In this document: piece by piece, positions 28,868-38,435 of the stretch
How positions within the stretch are numbered: position 1 is the stretch's first letter
How the letters are laid out: each line of letters starts with the position of its first letter
Assembly: GCA_965246805.1 (NCBI GenBank)
Contig: CBDFFO010000003.1
Location: 1-64,000 of the forward strand
DNA from: Schlegelella_A sp965246805
GTDB taxonomy: Bacteria > Pseudomonadota > Gammaproteobacteria > Burkholderiales > Burkholderiaceae_C
Direction: 5' to 3'
DNA length: 64,000 nt
The notes under the pieces: generated by a model
What the model saw: only the letters and a program-made list of their open reading frames with translations
Databases searched by the model: none
Told to the model about the DNA's origin: nothing
Made by a program: the position numbers and the translations under genes

Positions 28868-28907
28868 CTCATTCGTCGCTCCTCCTGTGTCGCACGACCG
28901 TTCGCCA

Positions 28908-30050
28908 TCACATGTCACCCCACTGGCTCGGGTCGTACGCGCGGTTGTCGCCTTCGTCGAGCAACACCGGCTTCTCGTGGCCTTTCAGCGGCACCGACAG
29001 GATCAGCGAGGTGCCCTGGCCGCCGCTCGAGAGATCGATCCAGCCGCCGACCGTGCCTGCGCGCTCGTGCAGGCCGCGAATGCCGAACGAGCGCGCCTTT
29101 GCGAGGTCTTCCTGATCGAGACCGCGGCCGTTGTCGCTGATTTCGAGCGAGAGCACGCCGCCGGCGAGCGACAGGTCGATCTGCACGCGCGTCGCCTCGG
29201 CGTGCTTGCTCACGTTCGTCAACGCCTCCTGGGCCGCGCGGTAGGCCACCAGCGGCACCCCGGCGGGCAGGTCGAGCGGCTTCGACGGCAGACGGATCTC
29301 GCACTCGATGCCGGTGCGGCGCTCGAAGCGCAACGCGATCCAGTGCAGCGCCGCGACCAGGCCCTGCTCGAGGATGGCCGGCCGCAGGTTGTGCATGATG
29401 CGCTGGCTCGCCTCGACGGCATGCGTCACCGTCTCGAGCGCCGACGTCACGCGCTCGACCACGTCGGGCGCCGTCGAATGGCGTGCGATCCACGCCAGGT
29501 CGAACTTCAACGCGGTGAGCGAGCCGCCGACATCGTCGTGGATCTCGCGCGCGATCGCTGCGCGCTCGTGCTCGACGCTGGTCTGCAAATGCTGCGCGAG
29601 TGCGCGCAAGCGGTCTTTCGACGCGACGAGCTCACGGTCGGCCTGCACGCGTGCGCGCCGCGTCTCGGTCGCGTCGACGGCGTGCACCACCGCCGGCACC
29701 AGCCGCGCGAGGTGGTTCTTCAGCAGGTAGTCGCTCGCGCCGTTGCGCATCGCCTCGACCGCGGTCTCTTCGCCGATCTCGCCCGAGACCAGGATGAACG
29801 GGATGTCGCGGGTGTTCGCCTTCAGCAGGTCGAGCGCGACCAGGCCCGAGAAACCGGGCAGGTTGTAGTCGGAGATGACGATGTCCCAGACCTGGTCGAG
29901 CGCTTCGAGAAAGGCGAGCTCGGCCTCGACACGCACCACCTTGCACTTCAAGCCGCCGCGCGCGAGCTGTGCCTTCATCAACTCGTGATCGAGCTCCGAG
30001 TCCTCGAGGTGAAGAACGCGCAGCACGCGGTCCTTGAGCGGGTTCGGCAT
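28908..30050 (-). CDS. Soluble histidine kinase with N-terminal receiver domain
   Basis: A 380-residue cytoplasmic protein with an unusual order: a receiver domain first (LHLEDSELDHE, phosphoacceptor D61 in ISDYNLPGFSG), then a HisKA_3 dimerisation helix with H171 (AREIHDDVGGSLTALK) and a HATPase domain (ALTNVSKHAEAT, DNGRGLD, GIRGLHERAG). There is no membrane segment. It probably receives a phosphoryl group or interacts through its receiver and then drives the NarL-type regulator encoded next. The start is the ATG at 30050 (MPNPLKDRVL); the frame upstream is arginine-rich. Confidence 0.9.
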   Translation of the reverse strand: MPNPLKDRVLRVLHLEDSELDHELMKAQLARGGLKCKVVRVEAELAFLEALDQVWDIVISDYNLPGFSGLVALDLLKANTRDIPFILVSGEIGEETAVEAMRNGASDYLLKNHLARLVPAVVHAVDATETRRARVQADRELVASKDRLRALAQHLQTSVEHERAAIAREIHDDVGGSLTALKFDLAWIARHSTAPDVVERVTSALETVTHAVEASQRIMHNLRPAILEQGLVAALHWIALRFERRTGIECEIRLPSKPLDLPAGVPLVAYRAAQEALTNVSKHAEATRVQIDLSLAGGVLSLEISDNGRGLDQEDLAKARSFGIRGLHERAGTVGGWIDLSSGGQGTSLILSVPLKGHEKPVLLDEGDNRAYDPSQWGDM

Positions 30051-30187
30051 GGCGGCCAGTATGCCTTCGCACTGGGGTCGATCGGGGTTTGGCCGAGGGT
30101 GAGCGTGCCTTACTGCCGCTCTCGCAAAGCGCTCTCGAGCGCCATACCGAGGCCGGCCCGACGACCCCTTCGCGCACCCGTGACGTG

Positions 30188-32767
30188 CTACACGTCGGCG
30201 GCTTGACGCAGGGTCTGCACGACCGGCCGGCGCAACACCTCGCGCAGGCTCCACCAGCCGGCCGCCAGTGCTAGCACGGCACCGGACGCGCCACCGGCGA
30301 GCGGCACCCAAGGCGACGGGTTCCAAGCAAACTCGAACACGTAGCGGGCGAGCGCCCAGCTCACCGCGATCGCCGCGAACGACGCGAGCACGCCCGCGAG
30401 CGCGCCAATGCCGAGCAGCTCCGCGCGCTGCACCTGCGCGAGCAGCTTGCCGCTCGCGCCGAGCGCGCGCATCACCGCGAACTCGCGGCCGCGCGCTTCG
30501 CGGGTCGCGCTGACCGCGGCGAACAGCACCACGAGGCCGGCCGCGAGCGTGAAGCCGAACAGGAACTGCACCGCGTTCACGACCTGGTCGATCACGCGTT
30601 GAACCTGCGCGATGGTGGACGAGACATCGATCGACGTGATGTTTGGGAAGTCGTGCGCAAGCGCGTTGTCGAAGCCCGCGGTCTTCGGTGCCTGATAGGC
30701 CGCGATGTAGCTCACCGGCGCATCGGCCATCTGGGCGGTCGGGAACATCACGAAGAAGTTGACGCGCATCGACGACCAGTCGACCTTGCGCAGGCTGGTG
30801 ATGCGGCCCTCGGCGAGCGTGCCGCCCAGGTCGAACTTCAAGCGGTCGCCGAGCTTGAGCCCGAGGGTGGTGGCCATGCCCTCCTCAACGCTGAGACCGT
30901 CTTTCTCGTCGTCGCTCCAGCGCCCGCCGGACACGGCGTTGTGCGGCGGCAGCGACGCGCTGTGGCTCAGGTTGAACTCGCGATCGACGAGGCGCTTCGC
31001 GCGCTCGTCAACCAGGTCGTCGGGCTGCACCGGCTTTTCGTTGATCGCGATCAGGCGGCCGCGGATCATCGGGAACCAGTCGTATCGGGTGATGCCTGAC
31101 TGCGTGAGGCGTTGCCGAAACGCCTCCGCCTGAGCCGGCTGCACGTTGATGACGAATCGGTTCGGCGCGTCCTTCGGCGTGGCCTGGCGCCAGCTGCCGA
31201 TCAGGTCGGTGCGCAGCAGCACCAGCAGGATCAGCGCGAGCAGGCCGACCGCGAGCGCCGAGACCTGCAACACCGCGAAGGCGGGGCGCGCGGCGATCTG
31301 GCGCGTCGCGAGCACGAGCCAACGCGGCGCGCGGCTCTCGGGAACGGCGCGCTTCAACGCCGTCAGCGCGAGCCACGACAACGCGGCGAACACGAGCACC
31401 GCCGCGGCGAATCCGCCGACCGCGATGGCACCCATCTTTATGTCGCTGGCGACGGCGACCAGCAACGCCGCGAAACCGAGTGCGCCGGCCGCGAGCACCG
31501 CGAGCGAGGCCGGCTTCACCGTGCCGACATCGCGGCGGATCACGCGCAAGGGTGGCACCCGCGCGAGCTGCAGCACCGGCGGCAGGCCGAAGCCGAAGAG
31601 CAGCGTGAAACCCACGCCGATGCCGAACAGCGCCGGCCACACGCCCGGCGCCGGCAGCGACGCGTTGACCAAGCCAGCGAGCAGCAGCACGAAGACGTAG
31701 TGCACCGCGAAGCCGATCGCGAGGCCCGCGGTGCTCGCGATGAGGCCGAGCAGCGCGAACTCGAACGTGTACTGCCACGCGATGATTCGCTGCGGCACGC
31801 CGAGCACGCGCAGCATCGCGCAGTCGTCGAGATGCCGGCTCGCGAAGTCGCGTGACGCGATGCCCACCGCCACCGCCGCGAGCAAGGCGGCGAGCAACGC
31901 CACGAGGTTCAGGAACTTGCCCGCGCGATCGAGCGTCTGGCGCATCTCGGGCCGACCGGTCTCGAAGGTTTCGAAGCGCAACCCGCGGACGATGCCGACC
32001 TTGGCCTGCGCGTCGGCCCAGGCGACGAACTCGTTCACCTTGGTGTCGATGCCGGCCCCGCGCGCGGCCACCGCGAGCCGGTAGTTGATGCGGCTCGCCG
32101 GCTGCACCAGGCCGGTCGATGGCAGGTCGCGTTCGTTGATCAGCACGCGCGGCGAGAACGCCGCCATCCCGACGCCGCGATCGGGCTCGTTGGCGATGGC
32201 CTTCTCGACCCGAAAGCTCGCATCGCCGAGCAGCAGTTCATCGCCGACCTTGAGGCCGAGCGATTCGAGCAGGCCCGGATCGACCCACGCCAGCCCCGGG
32301 CCCGGCGCGCGCGTCACGCCCTCCTCGGGCGTGTCGGGGCCGGCGTTGACGCGCAGTTGGCCGCGCAGCGGATAGCCCTCGCTCACCGCCTTCACGCTGA
32401 CGAGCTTGGTCGCGCCGCCCTTGTCGTCGGGCGCGCGCCCCATGCTCGGAAAGCCCGCGGTGTGCGCGACACGCAAGCCGAGCGAAGCCGCCTTCGCGCC
32501 GAATTCGGGCGGTGCGGGCTGGTCGCTGATGACGATGGCGTCGCCGCCGAGCATCTGCCGCGCATCGCGCGCGAGACCGCCGTCGATGCGATCGGCGAAG
32601 AAGCCGACCGCCGACAATGCCGCGACCGCGAGCGTCACCGCGACGACGAGCAGGCGCAGTTCCCCGGCGCGGAAGTCGCGCGTGAGCTGGCGCCAGCCGA
32701 GCTGCCAGGCCGATGGCACCCTGGTGGGCGGGGCGATGGGTCGGGGCAGATCGGCATCGGACGTCAT
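30188..32767 (-). CDS. Large FtsX-type ABC transporter permease (YbbP-like)
   Basis: An 859-residue permease of the COG3127 type: N-terminal helix after a short polar head (about 40-58, VVAVTLAVAALSAVGFF), a long periplasmic MacB-like domain, three helices with an FtsX motif around residues 275-370, a middle set of helices, a second periplasmic domain and a final FtsX unit of three helices near the C-terminus (ending RPVVQTLRQAADV). In E. coli YbbP pairs with the ATPase YbbA. No ATP-binding gene is adjacent here, so its motor must be elsewhere. It is divergent from the dioxygenase gene. Confidence 0.9.
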   Translation of the reverse strand: MTSDADLPRPIAPPTRVPSAWQLGWRQLTRDFRAGELRLLVVAVTLAVAALSAVGFFADRIDGGLARDARQMLGGDAIVISDQPAPPEFGAKAASLGLRVAHTAGFPSMGRAPDDKGGATKLVSVKAVSEGYPLRGQLRVNAGPDTPEEGVTRAPGPGLAWVDPGLLESLGLKVGDELLLGDASFRVEKAIANEPDRGVGMAAFSPRVLINERDLPSTGLVQPASRINYRLAVAARGAGIDTKVNEFVAWADAQAKVGIVRGLRFETFETGRPEMRQTLDRAGKFLNLVALLAALLAAVAVGIASRDFASRHLDDCAMLRVLGVPQRIIAWQYTFEFALLGLIASTAGLAIGFAVHYVFVLLLAGLVNASLPAPGVWPALFGIGVGFTLLFGFGLPPVLQLARVPPLRVIRRDVGTVKPASLAVLAAGALGFAALLVAVASDIKMGAIAVGGFAAAVLVFAALSWLALTALKRAVPESRAPRWLVLATRQIAARPAFAVLQVSALAVGLLALILLVLLRTDLIGSWRQATPKDAPNRFVINVQPAQAEAFRQRLTQSGITRYDWFPMIRGRLIAINEKPVQPDDLVDERAKRLVDREFNLSHSASLPPHNAVSGGRWSDDEKDGLSVEEGMATTLGLKLGDRLKFDLGGTLAEGRITSLRKVDWSSMRVNFFVMFPTAQMADAPVSYIAAYQAPKTAGFDNALAHDFPNITSIDVSSTIAQVQRVIDQVVNAVQFLFGFTLAAGLVVLFAAVSATREARGREFAVMRALGASGKLLAQVQRAELLGIGALAGVLASFAAIAVSWALARYVFEFAWNPSPWVPLAGGASGAVLALAAGWWSLREVLRRPVVQTLRQAADV

Positions 32768-32951
32768 CGATGGAACTTACACGAAGCAGGCTCCGCGGGG
32801 CCGGGCGAAGGCCATTGCATCGCGCGTGCCGCCACGGCGGCGGCAGGCGTCGATGGCGGCGCGCGACGCGGCCGACACGTGCGGATTCATCGAACGCTGC
32901 GTGCAACCGGACGCGATCACGTCGCACGCCTGCGGTGCTGTAATTTGCGCC

Positions 32952-33791
32952 ATGAGCCACACCATGCCTGCCCTCTTCGTCTCGCACGGCTCGCCGATGA
33001 TCGCGCTCGAGCCGGGGCTCGCCGGTTCGTTCATCGCGCGCCTTGGCCCGGCCATCGACGCCACGTTCGGCCGCCCGCGCGCGATCCTCGCCGTCTCCGC
33101 GCACACCACCCACCGCGAGCCGGTGCTGCTCGCCGGCGCGCAGCACCACGCCATCCACGACTTCGGCGGCTTCCCCGCCGAGCTGTCGGCCATGACATAC
33201 GACGCGCCGGGCGCGCCCGCGCTCGCGCCGCGCGTGGCTGCGCTGCTCGAAGCCGCCGGCGTGCACGTGCAGAGCGTCGCGCAGGGCGGCCTCGACCACG
33301 GCATCTGGACCGTGCTTCGTTATCTCTATCCCGATGCCGACGTGCCGATCCTGCCGCTCGCCTTCGTGGCGAACCAGGCACCCGCGCAACAGTTCGCGCT
33401 GGGCCAGGCGCTCGCGCCGCTGCTGACCGAGGGCGTGCTCGTGCTCGGCACCGGCAGCATCACGCACAACCTGCGCCTGGTGATGCGCGCCGCCGGCTAC
33501 GGCCCCGAGCAGCCGCCCGAGATGCCGGAGAGCGCCGCATTCCGCAGCTGGATGCACACGAGGAGTGCTGCGCGCGACTGGCCGGCGTTGCTCGACTATC
33601 GACGGCAAGCGCCGGCTGCGGCGACCATGCATCCGACCGACGAGCATCTGCTGCCGTGGTATGTGGCCGCCGGCGCCGGTGGGCTCGAGGCCACGCCGAT
33701 GCGTCTGCACGAGAGCTACACGCTCGGCAGCCTCGGCATGGACGCGTACGCCTTCGGTGCCGCCGCGCACGCCTGTCCAGCGACCATCTGA
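32952..33791 (+). CDS. DODA-type (LigB-fold) extradiol dioxygenase
   Basis: A 279-residue protein of the class III extradiol ring-cleavage family related to 4,5-DOPA dioxygenase and E. coli YgiD. Candidate metal ligands are H12 (FVSHGSPMIA), the VSAHTTHREP histidines, and the active-site GGLDHGIWTVLRYL; GTGSITHNL is also conserved. Its natural catechol substrate cannot be told from sequence. It starts with ATG at 32952 and is followed 89 bases later by msrB. Confidence 0.9.
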   Translation: MSHTMPALFVSHGSPMIALEPGLAGSFIARLGPAIDATFGRPRAILAVSAHTTHREPVLLAGAQHHAIHDFGGFPAELSAMTYDAPGAPALAPRVAALLEAAGVHVQSVAQGGLDHGIWTVLRYLYPDADVPILPLAFVANQAPAQQFALGQALAPLLTEGVLVLGTGSITHNLRLVMRAAGYGPEQPPEMPESAAFRSWMHTRSAARDWPALLDYRRQAPAAATMHPTDEHLLPWYVAAGAGGLEATPMRLHESYTLGSLGMDAYAFGAAAHACPATI

Positions 33792-33880
33792 GGTCTCGAA
33801 CGCGCGGTGCCCCTCATGCGAACCGCGCGCCGCGGTTTCTGTGAAACTCCGACCCACGCCACTGCACCGGAGCTGCCCGC

Positions 33881-34369
<489 letters not shown>

Positions 34370-34435
34370 CACGCTGCGACCGGCAAGCGGCCCCACCGCT
34401 GCTGCCGGCGTTCGGACGCATGCGCGGGGCGCAGC

Positions 34436-34849
34436 TCACTTCGTGACGTTCTGCGGCGGGTATAGAAACGCTTTCGGGATCGCGGCCCAGTCGCTCTTCG
34501 GCGTTTTCCATTCCAGCACGGTATCGGCTGAGGCGCCTTCGACGACGATGTAATAGAGCCGGCCCGCGTCCGCTTCGAGCACCGTCTGCCTCGCGACGGT
34601 GACGTACACGGAGCCACCACGGCGAGTCCGGAACTCGTGGTGACCGGGCAGCATCGAGACGACCCAGCCCTTGTTGTCGCGCAGGCCCGAGCCGGGCCCG
34701 AGCGTGCCACACGTGCCCTGTGCATGCGCGCCTTGCACGTCGACGTTCGCGCCGGTCGCTCTCGCCGACGTGCGCAGCAGCATCGTCGCGCCGGATGCAA
34801 GCGCGACGGCGGCGATCAGGCCGGCGATCGTGGCGTTCGCAGATGTCAT
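34436..34849 (-). CDS. Hypothetical exported protein
   Basis: A 137-residue protein with an N-terminal hydrophobic segment (IAGLIAAVALASGATMLL) that may be a signal peptide or anchor. The rest is polar with a few recognisable pieces (GWVVSMLPGHHEFRT, VLEWKTPKSDWAAIPK) but no domain I know. The ATG at 34849 (MTSANATIAG) places the hydrophobic stretch at the N-terminus; the frame extends upstream without conserved features. It converges on msrB. Confidence 0.55.
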   Translation of the reverse strand: MTSANATIAGLIAAVALASGATMLLRTSARATGANVDVQGAHAQGTCGTLGPGSGLRDNKGWVVSMLPGHHEFRTRRGGSVYVTVARQTVLEADAGRLYYIVVEGASADTVLEWKTPKSDWAAIPKAFLYPPQNVTK

Positions 34850-34977
34850 CGGCCGATGGTAGTCAGCGTCGGCAGCAGCCGCTATGGCAATCCATGCGCC
34901 GGGACTCAAAACGCCGAGGCGCCGTGAATTTGTGGGTGCGATCGAGCTCGGTCTGGCCCGCTCCCGGCAGGCGCCAG

Positions 34978-36000
34978 TCACCCGGCGTTCGCCTGCAAGG
35001 TCGCGATCGGCACGTTGAACGAGCGGTCGACGCTGCCGTTGTTGCCTTCGTCGACCGCGATCGTTGCCACGCCGCCGCTGATCGTCAGCGTGAGCAGCGC
35101 GCGCGGCAGCGTGATGGCCCAGTTGCCGGTGGTCGGCACGCCGGTGGCCGAATAGGTGGCGCCGGTCTGCGCGCTCACCGCATAGCTGAAGGTCACGCCT
35201 GCCACGGTCGCGGTGCTCGCGTGCGTGCCCGTGAACGTGCTCGACTGCAACACGCTGCTCACGTAGTTAGCAACGCGGGTGAGATCCACGCTGGTCAGCG
35301 TGAATCGGTCGGTGCGGCCGTTGAACTGCGTCGTGACGTCGATCGACGCCGACGTGAGGTGGTTGATGCGCGCCAGGCTCGCGCCGCTGGTCGTGCTGGT
35401 CTCGACCACGGTCGCGTTGCCGTTCAGCGTGACAACCCCGATCGGCAACGCGACGGCCAAATCGGTCGCGGTGAGCGCGAGCGTGAAATCGTTGCCGCTC
35501 GCGGCCAGCACGTTGACACCGATCGTGCCCGATACCGACGCCGCGGCGCTCGCGTTGCGGCACGCCGCGAACACGATGGTGTAGACCTCGCCGGCGTCGA
35601 ACCGACCGTTGACGAGGCTGCCGACCGTGCCGCCCGAGATGGTGATGGTCGCGGTGCCGCCGCCGGCGCAAGTCACCGGCACGCTCGTCACCGCCGACAC
35701 CTGCGCACGGGGGTCGTTCAACGCAGCGGGCGTGATGGTGATCGGACCCGACCCGGCCTGGATCGAGACGACCGACTGCGCCGTGATCACGGTCGCATCA
35801 ATGGCCGTCTCTGCCGAGCTCGAGACGTAGGTGGCGTTGGCCGCATCGCTCGTCGCCTCCGCGGTGCTCGTGGTTGCCGTCAGGGACGGCACAACGCTGT
35901 CGGCACTGCCACCACCACCACAGGCACAGAGCAGAACCACCGAGGTCAGTGCGGCGATGCCGTGAAGGCGTCCGGTCATCCAGTCGATGCGGTCATCCAT
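34978..36000 (-). CDS. Hypothetical lipoprotein, beta-rich
   Basis: A 340-residue predicted lipoprotein: signal GIAALTSVVLLCACGGGG with the lipobox LCAC. The mature part is Ser/Thr/Ala/Val-rich with many short alternating stretches (TITISGGTVGSLVNG, LTLTISGGVATIAVDEGN), suggesting an all-beta extracytoplasmic fold. I know no family. Two cysteines (CAGGG and AACRN) could form a disulfide. It is next to another hypothetical exported protein on the same strand. Confidence 0.65.
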   Translation of the reverse strand: MDDRIDWMTGRLHGIAALTSVVLLCACGGGGSADSVVPSLTATTSTAEATSDAANATYVSSSAETAIDATVITAQSVVSIQAGSGPITITPAALNDPRAQVSAVTSVPVTCAGGGTATITISGGTVGSLVNGRFDAGEVYTIVFAACRNASAAASVSGTIGVNVLAASGNDFTLALTATDLAVALPIGVVTLNGNATVVETSTTSGASLARINHLTSASIDVTTQFNGRTDRFTLTSVDLTRVANYVSSVLQSSTFTGTHASTATVAGVTFSYAVSAQTGATYSATGVPTTGNWAITLPRALLTLTISGGVATIAVDEGNNGSVDRSFNVPIATLQANAG

Positions 36001-36319
36001 TTAAAGCTCCCTTCAACAAGTTGGAGAGATGCTATTCGCGCCGTGTTGCGCGCGATGGCGCCGCGCGTCGCGCGTTCGTCACGGCGTGTCACGCCACTTT
36101 TCAAGCAGCACGGCCCTCGAAGGCGGGGTGGGCGGCCGGCGGTGCAGCGCAAACCATGCAACATGCCACCCAACACCCAGGCTTATCGTTGTTGCCGGTC
36201 TGGCCAGCAAAAGAGCCACGAACCATGCGCCTCGACACCTGCACCCGCTTCGGCAACGCCCACGCGCAGATTGGACCGCCCGGCGGGCGTTCTCGACCCG
36301 GCTGGTAGCCTTCGCGCCG
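36001..36319. other. Intergenic region between lipoprotein and azlC
   Basis: 319 bases separating two divergent genes, so it should hold both promoters. I see a short G+C hairpin (GCCC-GGC-GGGC near 36281) but no clear operator, RNA or small gene. Confidence 0.4.
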
Positions 36320-37045
36320 ATGTCTCCGCGCGCGCTCTTTCACGACGAGTACTTCCGCCGCGGCGTTCGCGACATGCTGCCGTTCGGGCCCGGCATGGCG
36401 GCGTGGGGCATGGTGACCGGGGTGGCGATGACGCAGAGCGGCCTCGGCGTCGCGCTTTCGCTGCTGATGTCGCTCACGGTGTTCGCGGGCAGCGCGCAGC
36501 TCGCGTCGTTGCCGCTGTTCGCCTCGCACGCACCGACGGCCGTGATTTGGGCTTCGGCGCTGTGCGTGAACCTGCGCTTCATCATCTTCAGCGCGCAGTG
36601 GCGCGTGCACCTCGGCCATGTGCCGCGCGCGCAGCGCCTGTTGCTGGCCTACGTGCTCGCCGACTTGAGCCTCGTCGTGTTCCAGAAGGCATGGCCGAGC
36701 GGCCGCCGCGAAACGGGCCAGGCCCGCTACATCGCCGGTGGCGCGGCGCTCACATGGGTGGTGTGGCAAGTCGCATCGATCATCGGCATCCTGCTCGCTT
36801 CGATGATTCCGACCGCATGGGGCCTGGGCTTCGCAGGCACGCTCTCGATGCTCGGAATCGCGTACTCGATGTTGAAGGATCGCGCGACCTGGGTCGCCGC
36901 CATCGTCTCGGCGACCGCCGCCGTGGCGGCTTTCGCGTTGCCGCTCAAGCTCAACATCCTGGTGGCCATCGCCGCCGCCGTGGCGGCGAGCCTGTTGATG
37001 ACGCGCGCCGCCAGGGCAGCCGACGCGTTGAAGAACCGCGCATGA
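36320..37045 (+). CDS. azlC: AzlC family branched-chain amino acid exporter subunit
   Basis: Larger subunit of an AzlCD (YgaZ/YgaH-type) exporter for branched-chain amino acids. The 241 residues have about seven membrane helices and the family pattern PFGPGMAAWGMVTGVAMTQ, then VFAGSAQLASLPLF and LCVNLRFIIFSAQW. The start is the ATG at 36320 (MSPRALFHDEYFRRG). It is followed by azlD after 34 bases, confirming the pair. Confidence 0.9.
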   Translation: MSPRALFHDEYFRRGVRDMLPFGPGMAAWGMVTGVAMTQSGLGVALSLLMSLTVFAGSAQLASLPLFASHAPTAVIWASALCVNLRFIIFSAQWRVHLGHVPRAQRLLLAYVLADLSLVVFQKAWPSGRRETGQARYIAGGAALTWVVWQVASIIGILLASMIPTAWGLGFAGTLSMLGIAYSMLKDRATWVAAIVSATAAVAAFALPLKLNILVAIAAAVAASLLMTRAARAADALKNRA

Positions 37046-37079
37046 AGCGCCGCCGACAATTCCACGCGGGAGACCGCCC

Positions 37080-37415
37080 ATGACGACCGACGCCGCAAGC
37101 GGGGCCATCACCATTCTCGGCATGGCCGCGATCACCGTCGTCTCGCGCGGTTTTTTCCTGTTCGCGAAACGCGAGCTGCACTTCCCTGAACCGTTGCGAC
37201 GCGCCTTGCAGGTGGCGCCGCTTGCCGCGATCGTCGCGGTGATCGCGCCCGAACTCTTCCTCGCGCACGGCGAACTGGTCTCGACGTGGCAAGACGCGCG
37301 CTTGCCGGCCGCGCTCGCGGCAACGCTCTTCTATTCGTGGCGGCCGGGCGTGCTCGGGCCCCTGCTCGCGGGGTTGGCGGCCTACCTGCCACTGCGACTC
37401 GCGCTCGGCTGGTGA
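37080..37415 (+). CDS. azlD: AzlD family branched-chain amino acid exporter subunit
   Basis: Small partner of AzlC. The 111 residues form three to four helices: AITILGMAAITVVSRGFFLF, VAPLAAIVAVIAPELFL and the C-terminal LGPLLAGLAAYLPLRLAL. RALQVAPLAAIVAVIAPE is characteristic of the family. ATG at 37080, same strand and 34 bases after azlC. Confidence 0.88.
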   Translation: MTTDAASGAITILGMAAITVVSRGFFLFAKRELHFPEPLRRALQVAPLAAIVAVIAPELFLAHGELVSTWQDARLPAALAATLFYSWRPGVLGPLLAGLAAYLPLRLALGW

Positions 37416-37528
37416 ACGTGCCTTCGGCCCTGTAGGACTCTTGCCCATGGCTCCACGGAGCCCTGTCCCGCAGCGTCTGCGCCATCGTCGTGCCACCATG
37501 TGGCGGCGCTCACCCTCGAGGTACACCA

Positions 37529-38332
37529 ATGAACATCCATCCTCTGAAGACGCTCGTCGGCGCTGCAGCGCTATTGGCCGCTGCACACGCATCGGCTCAG
37601 GTCACGTTCTACGAGAACGAAGGCTTCCGCGGTCGCGTGTTCAACACCGCCAAGTCGGTTAACAATTTCCAGCGCATCGGCTTCAACGACCGTGCCTCTT
37701 CGGTCGTCGTCGATCAGGGCAATTGGGAGGTCTGCGAAGACGCCGGTTTCCATGGCCATTGCGTGGTGTTGCGGCAAGGAAGCTACGACTCGCTGCGCGG
37801 CCTAGGGCTCGACGACCGCATCTCTTCGGTTCGACCCGTCGACCCGAACCGCCAATACGACAATCCGGCGCCGGAACCGCTGGCTGGGCCGACCAACGAA
37901 TACCGGCGTCGCCCAAGCGAGCGCATCGTCGAGGTGCCGGTCACGTCGGCGCGCGCCGTCATGGGCGCGCCGGAGCAACGGTGCTGGGTCGATCGCTCCC
38001 AGGTCAGCGAGCGCCGCGACCTGAACGTTCCGGGCGGACTCATCGGCGGCGTGCTCGGCGGCATCCTGGGCCATCAGGTGGGCGGTGGCACGGGCAAGAC
38101 GGTCGCGACCATCGGCGGCGCGGTCGGCGGCGCGGCACTCGGGGCCAACGTCGACCGCATCCGCGACCCCCAATCGGGCCGAGAGGTGAAGCGCTGCGAG
38201 AACGTGGCGAGCGAGACGCCGCAGTACTACGACGTGACCTACAACTACCGCGGCGTCGAGCACCACGTGCAGACGAACTCGCCGCCGGGCCGCACGATCG
38301 CCATCAACAGCAAGGGTAACCCGCACCAGTGA
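37529..38332 (+). CDS. Secreted beta/gamma-crystallin plus glycine-zipper protein
   Basis: A 267-residue exported protein combining two modules. After a signal peptide (LVGAAALLAAAHASAQ) there is a beta/gamma-crystallin domain at about residues 24-105 with two Greek-key motifs (VTFYENEGFRGRVF and WEVCEDAGFHGHCVVL). A linker then leads to a glycine-zipper segment (GGLIGGVLGGILGHQVGGGTG, about 171-195) of the 17-kDa surface antigen type that can insert in or sit on the outer membrane. The C-terminus is YDVTYNYRGVEHHVQ. This points to the cell envelope, perhaps stress-related. ATG at 37529 with a GAGGT just upstream. Confidence 0.85.
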   Translation: MNIHPLKTLVGAAALLAAAHASAQVTFYENEGFRGRVFNTAKSVNNFQRIGFNDRASSVVVDQGNWEVCEDAGFHGHCVVLRQGSYDSLRGLGLDDRISSVRPVDPNRQYDNPAPEPLAGPTNEYRRRPSERIVEVPVTSARAVMGAPEQRCWVDRSQVSERRDLNVPGGLIGGVLGGILGHQVGGGTGKTVATIGGAVGGAALGANVDRIRDPQSGREVKRCENVASETPQYYDVTYNYRGVEHHVQTNSPPGRTIAINSKGNPHQ

Positions 38333-38435
38333 CGGGTGTCCCGGCGAAGCCTCCTCGGAGGGATGTGCATTGCGCGTGTCACACCGCTCGTAGACCGTCG
38401 CCCTCTCTCGCGGTCATCCGCATACAAGCCCTGGC

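Noticed and set aside
32777..32890. 37-codon minus-strand frame between the permease and the dioxygenase
   Set aside because: Arginine-rich, no ribosome site and no hydrophobic or domain-like pattern.
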